Shown piece after piece: positions 5,769 through 8,070 of a stretch of 8,070 nucleotides of DNA (position 1 is its first letter; every line of letters starts with the position of its first letter). A program made the position numbers and the translations under genes. Source of the stretch: Candidatus Ventricola intestinavium (lineage in GTDB: Bacteria; Bacillota; Clostridia; Christensenellales; Aristaeellaceae); the NCBI GenBank assembly GCA_018715105.1, contig DVMG01000220.1, positions 1-8,070 on the forward strand. Reading direction: 5' to 3'. Below the pieces are notes generated by a model. The model saw nothing but the letters and a program-made list of their open reading frames with translations. It had not been told where the DNA came from and searched no databases.

Positions 5769-7124
5769 ATGAAATCCATGTTCCTTTCACAAAAGGGAAG
5801 CTTATGGCGTGGTGCTTTGCGCCCGGGAATGGATGACTTCAACATACAGGGGATGAAGTTCATGCTGCTTGCGTGCCTGCTGATGGTGTCGGGGGTCGGC
5901 TGCCTGTGGAGTCTGCATATGCGCAGGGAGATGCTGCGCGCAAGGGAGGCGGAACATGCCGCCCGGGAATATGCCGCACAGGCGAGCCATGAACTGCGCA
6001 CGGCGTTGAGCGCCGTTGCCGGAATGTGCGGGCTGGTGTGCCAAACGAACCGCGCGCCGGAGGAAAGAGGAGAGGAGCTGCGCAGGCTGCAGGCCGTCTC
6101 ACGCTGCGCCGTGGAGCTCGCCTCCACGGTGCTGGATAGAAGCTGCATGGAGCAGGGAACCTTTCAGGTGCATCATGCCGCTCTGTCCCTGGTGCGTCTG
6201 GCGGAAGACACGCTCGCCATGGTGCAGGCGCAGGCAGAGTGCGCGGGCGTTTCTTTGTCTTCCGAGATCCATGTGCGCCATTCCTGGGTTTGGGGAGATG
6301 AAACGCGGCTTCGCCAGGTGCTCGTCAATCTGGCAGTCAATGCGGTCAAATGGACGCCCGCAGGAGGACGCGTGTGCCTTACGATCCGGGAGGACTGCGG
6401 AGACTATGTTTTTTCTGTTACAGATACGGGATGCGGGATCGATCCGGCGGATCGGGAACGCATCTTCCGCCGCTATGAGCAGGGAAGAAAAGAGGAAGGC
6501 GCCGGCGCGGGGAGTTTTCACGGAGCAGGGATCGGGCTGGCCATCAGCCGGGAGATTGTGGATAGACTGGGCGGGAGGCTGAGCGTTGAAAGCGAGCCGG
6601 AAAAAGGGAGCCGGTTTTTCTTCGCCCTGTCCCTTCCCGCGTCGGGATGTCCGGTGGAAAGGGAGCGGGCATGCGCTGTCCCTTTGGCGGGAAAGCGCGT
6701 GCTGCTGGCAGAGGATAATGGACTGAGCGCCGAAATCACGGCCGCACAGCTTGAGCGCGGCGGCGCACAGGTTGAAAAGGCTGCAGATGGCTGCGAGGCT
6801 TTAAAACGGTTTTCTCAAAGCGGGGAGGGGGCCTTTGCCCTGATTCTGGCGGACATGCATATGCCGGGAATGGATGGGCCGGAGATGGCGCGTGCCATTC
6901 GACAAACCAGGCGACGGGATGCACAAACCGTCCGGATTATCGCGCTTTCTGCCGGCACAACACAGGAGGAAAGACGGCTTGCGCTTGCGGCGGGAATGGA
7001 TGGATATCTGCTCAAACCATTGGATATCGCACAGCTGGAGAAAATTCTCATGGCCGGAAGAGGCCGGCTCTTCACAACCGGCGCAGAAGATTCCACAGGC
7101 GCATCAGCAGGGCATCCGGCGTAA
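5769..7124 (+). CDS. Hybrid sensor histidine kinase with C-terminal receiver domain
   Basis: This is a membrane-anchored two-component hybrid kinase of up to 451 residues. A single hydrophobic segment (about 31-50) is followed by a charged linker and the dimerisation domain with phospho-acceptor His74 in ASHELRT. The ATPase domain shows the N box (N187 to N191, then AVKWT), the G1 box DTGCG (219-223), the F box IFRRYEQG (232-239) and the G2 box GAGIGLAIS (252-260). The receiver (about 309-430) has Glu315-Asp316, phospho-acceptor Asp362 in LADMHMPGMDG, Ser394 and Lys416 in LLKP. All catalytic residues are present. No extracellular or PAS-type sensor domain and no DNA-binding output are encoded, so signal and target are unknown. 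The start is uncertain: no good Shine-Dalgarno sequence precedes 5769, whereas AGGGGA (5848-5853) lies 8 bases before ATG 5862. That start would give a 420-residue protein beginning with the membrane segment. The 3' end overlaps the convergent dehydrogenase gene by 53 bases. Confidence 0.9.
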   Translation: MKSMFLSQKGSLWRGALRPGMDDFNIQGMKFMLLACLLMVSGVGCLWSLHMRREMLRAREAEHAAREYAAQASHELRTALSAVAGMCGLVCQTNRAPEERGEELRRLQAVSRCAVELASTVLDRSCMEQGTFQVHHAALSLVRLAEDTLAMVQAQAECAGVSLSSEIHVRHSWVWGDETRLRQVLVNLAVNAVKWTPAGGRVCLTIREDCGDYVFSVTDTGCGIDPADRERIFRRYEQGRKEEGAGAGSFHGAGIGLAISREIVDRLGGRLSVESEPEKGSRFFFALSLPASGCPVERERACAVPLAGKRVLLAEDNGLSAEITAAQLERGGAQVEKAADGCEALKRFSQSGEGAFALILADMHMPGMDGPEMARAIRQTRRRDAQTVRIIALSAGTTQEERRLALAAGMDGYLLKPLDIAQLEKILMAGRGRLFTTGAEDSTGASAGHPA

Positions 7125-7842
7125 CCTTGGCGATGACGCGGTGAAGGGAGCAGATCCATCCCGGTGTGGAAACCGCCCGCCGTTTGCCGCAGTCAAGAAG
7201 GATTCGCCTGGCCGCCTGCGCTGCGGTAGAAGGGAAAGGAAAATGGCGGATGTAGCGGCTGTCCGCCGTGTCCTGCGCGGTCGGGATAAACGCCGTGTCG
7301 CGCAGCCAGTAGGGACATGCGGCCGTGACGCTGATGCCTGTGCCGCGCAGCTCAAATCCCAGTGCGCGTGAATAGCGGTAAAGAAAAGATTTGCTGGCAG
7401 CATAGAGATTCAGGTATGGAAAGGGCTGAAAAGCGGATGTTGAGCAGATGTTCAGGATCCGCGCGCCGCGCTGCATATAGGGAAGCACGGCACGGGTGAG
7501 CAGAACCGGAGCGCGGCAATTCAGATCGATCATATGCGCACTGTCCTGCGCAGAGATGCCGTCCCATGTGCCGATCTTGCCGAAACCGGCGCAGTTGACG
7601 AGCAGCCGGACATCGGGGCTGCTCTGTGCCAGAAGCGCTTCAAGGCGCCCGATGGCCTGGATATCCGTCAGATCCGCACAGAAGGGAACGAGGGCGGTAG
7701 AGGAGCGCGCGGCCCGTTTGATCCCCTCTTCCGGATGGCGGGCAATGAGAAGGATTTGCTCATAGGCCGGATCCTGACAAAGCAGATCCACAAGCGCGCG
7801 GCCCAGTCCGCTGGACGCCCCCGTGACGATTGCCATGCGCAT
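7072..7842 (-). CDS. Short-chain dehydrogenase/reductase (SDR) family oxidoreductase
   Basis: This is a 256-residue classical SDR, a cytosolic NAD(P)(H)-dependent oxidoreductase. The cofactor glycine motif TGASSGLG is at residues 7-14, NCAG at 83-86, and the full catalytic tetrad is visible: Asn108 (in DLNCR), Ser134 (in ICSTS), Tyr147 and Lys151 (YAASK). After strand 2 the sequence reads IARHPEEGIKR, whose Arg and His hint at NADP(H) preference, but this is not decisive. The substrate is not predictable. The start chosen, ATG at 7842, has AGGGAGG 9 bases upstream. A longer frame from 7908 lacks such a signal, and the next ATG, two codons downstream at 7836, is too far from it. The gene is alone on its strand and converges with the histidine kinase. 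Upstream (minus strand) a weak TTGCAA (7992-7997) with an AT-rich element near 7967-7974 is the only promoter candidate seen. Confidence 0.92.
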   Translation of the reverse strand: MRMAIVTGASSGLGRALVDLLCQDPAYEQILLIARHPEEGIKRAARSSTALVPFCADLTDIQAIGRLEALLAQSSPDVRLLVNCAGFGKIGTWDGISAQDSAHMIDLNCRAPVLLTRAVLPYMQRGARILNICSTSAFQPFPYLNLYAASKSFLYRYSRALGFELRGTGISVTAACPYWLRDTAFIPTAQDTADSRYIRHFPFPSTAAQAARRILLDCGKRRAVSTPGWICSLHRVIAKVTPDALLMRLWNLLRRL

Positions 7843-7851
7843 GACTTGACG

Positions 7852-7858
7852 CCTCCCT
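7852..7858 (-). promoter_or_regulatory. Ribosome binding site deciding the SDR start
   Basis: On the minus strand AGGGAGG lies 9 bases before the ATG at 7842. This selects that start over the upstream ATG at 7908. Confidence 0.75.
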
Positions 7859-8043
7859 GTGTCCAAACCGGATGATGCCTTCATAGCCTGCCCAGAGGAT
7901 GGGCGCATCCATGCGCAGAGACGGAAAAAGGAGCGGAATGCAGGGGAATTCCGGTTTACGCACGGATTTAAAAACGTGTGTTTTGTTTACTTTGCAAAGA
8001 AGAATGGATGAAAAACGAAATCCTTTTAAAAGAGAGGGAATTC

Positions 8044-8070
8044 TTGACTTCGTGGGACAGGAATGATATA
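8044..8070 (+). promoter_or_regulatory. Rightward promoter cut by the window edge
   Basis: TTGACT (8044-8049) is followed after 17 bases by TATA (8067-8070), where the window ends. The TG at 8064-8065 would give an extended -10. It points out of the window, toward a gene that cannot be seen. The preceding stretch 7843-8043 holds short perfect palindromes (7903-7916 with a 2-base centre, 7990-7999, 8023-8032) but no gene. Confidence 0.5.

Noticed and set aside
4130..6148. 672-residue open frame on the minus strand
   Set aside because: It lies opposite addB, the following gap and the kinase start. It has no recognisable domain or ribosome binding site, and long antisense frames are common opposite GC-rich genes.
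7057..7073. Inverted repeat GAAGAG / CTCTTC at the dehydrogenase stop codon, as a possible terminator
   Set aside because: The 6-bp stem is not followed by a T-run on either strand and lies inside the kinase coding sequence.
7903..8032. Three short palindromes (7903-7916, 7990-7999, 8023-8032) as a regulatory array
   Set aside because: They differ in sequence, are short or AT-rich, and their spacing is irregular, so chance is an adequate explanation.

Overview
The window suggests a GC-rich member of the Bacillota (Clostridia-like). The evidence is a Firmicutes-type AddB nuclease subunit, a type I-beta DAHP synthase with an N-terminal regulatory domain, strong purine-rich Shine-Dalgarno sequences, sigma-A-type promoters, and three exact copies of the 16-bp parS palindrome known from Bacillus and many other bacteria. 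A finer taxonomic call cannot be supported. The window looks like ordinary chromosome; no transposase, phage gene, CRISPR array, tRNA or rRNA is recognisable.

Layout. Positions 1-243 hold a promoter, a 26-codon leader peptide rich in Phe/Tyr codons, mutually exclusive RNA pairings and a textbook intrinsic terminator. Together these read as a ribosome-mediated transcription attenuator. It controls aroF (244-1257), the first enzyme of aromatic amino acid synthesis. A metallophosphoesterase gene on the minus strand (1247-2110) converges on aroF, overlapping it by 11 bases. The 204-bp gap 2111-2314 contains two opposed, overlapping promoters and three perfect parS sites, followed by addB (2315-5596). 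A 172-bp gap with a 9-bp-arm inverted repeat leads to a membrane-anchored hybrid histidine kinase/receiver (5769-7124). Its 3' end overlaps by 53 bases a convergent short-chain dehydrogenase gene (7072-7842, minus). The last 228 bp are non-coding and end in a probable rightward promoter cut by the window edge.

How the parts work together. The genes do not form one pathway. The best-integrated unit is the aroF attenuator: a ribosome stalled on Phe/Tyr codons would let transcription reach aroF, while free translation would stop it about 40 bases before the gene. The parS cluster suggests that this stretch lies in the origin-proximal part of the chromosome and is a ParB loading site, embedded in the 5' untranslated region of addB. 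addB is not followed by addA, and its N-terminal P-loop is degenerate, although the nuclease and iron-sulfur residues are intact.

The attenuator and the parS cluster are the two observations most worth following up. Neither shows up as a conventional gene call.
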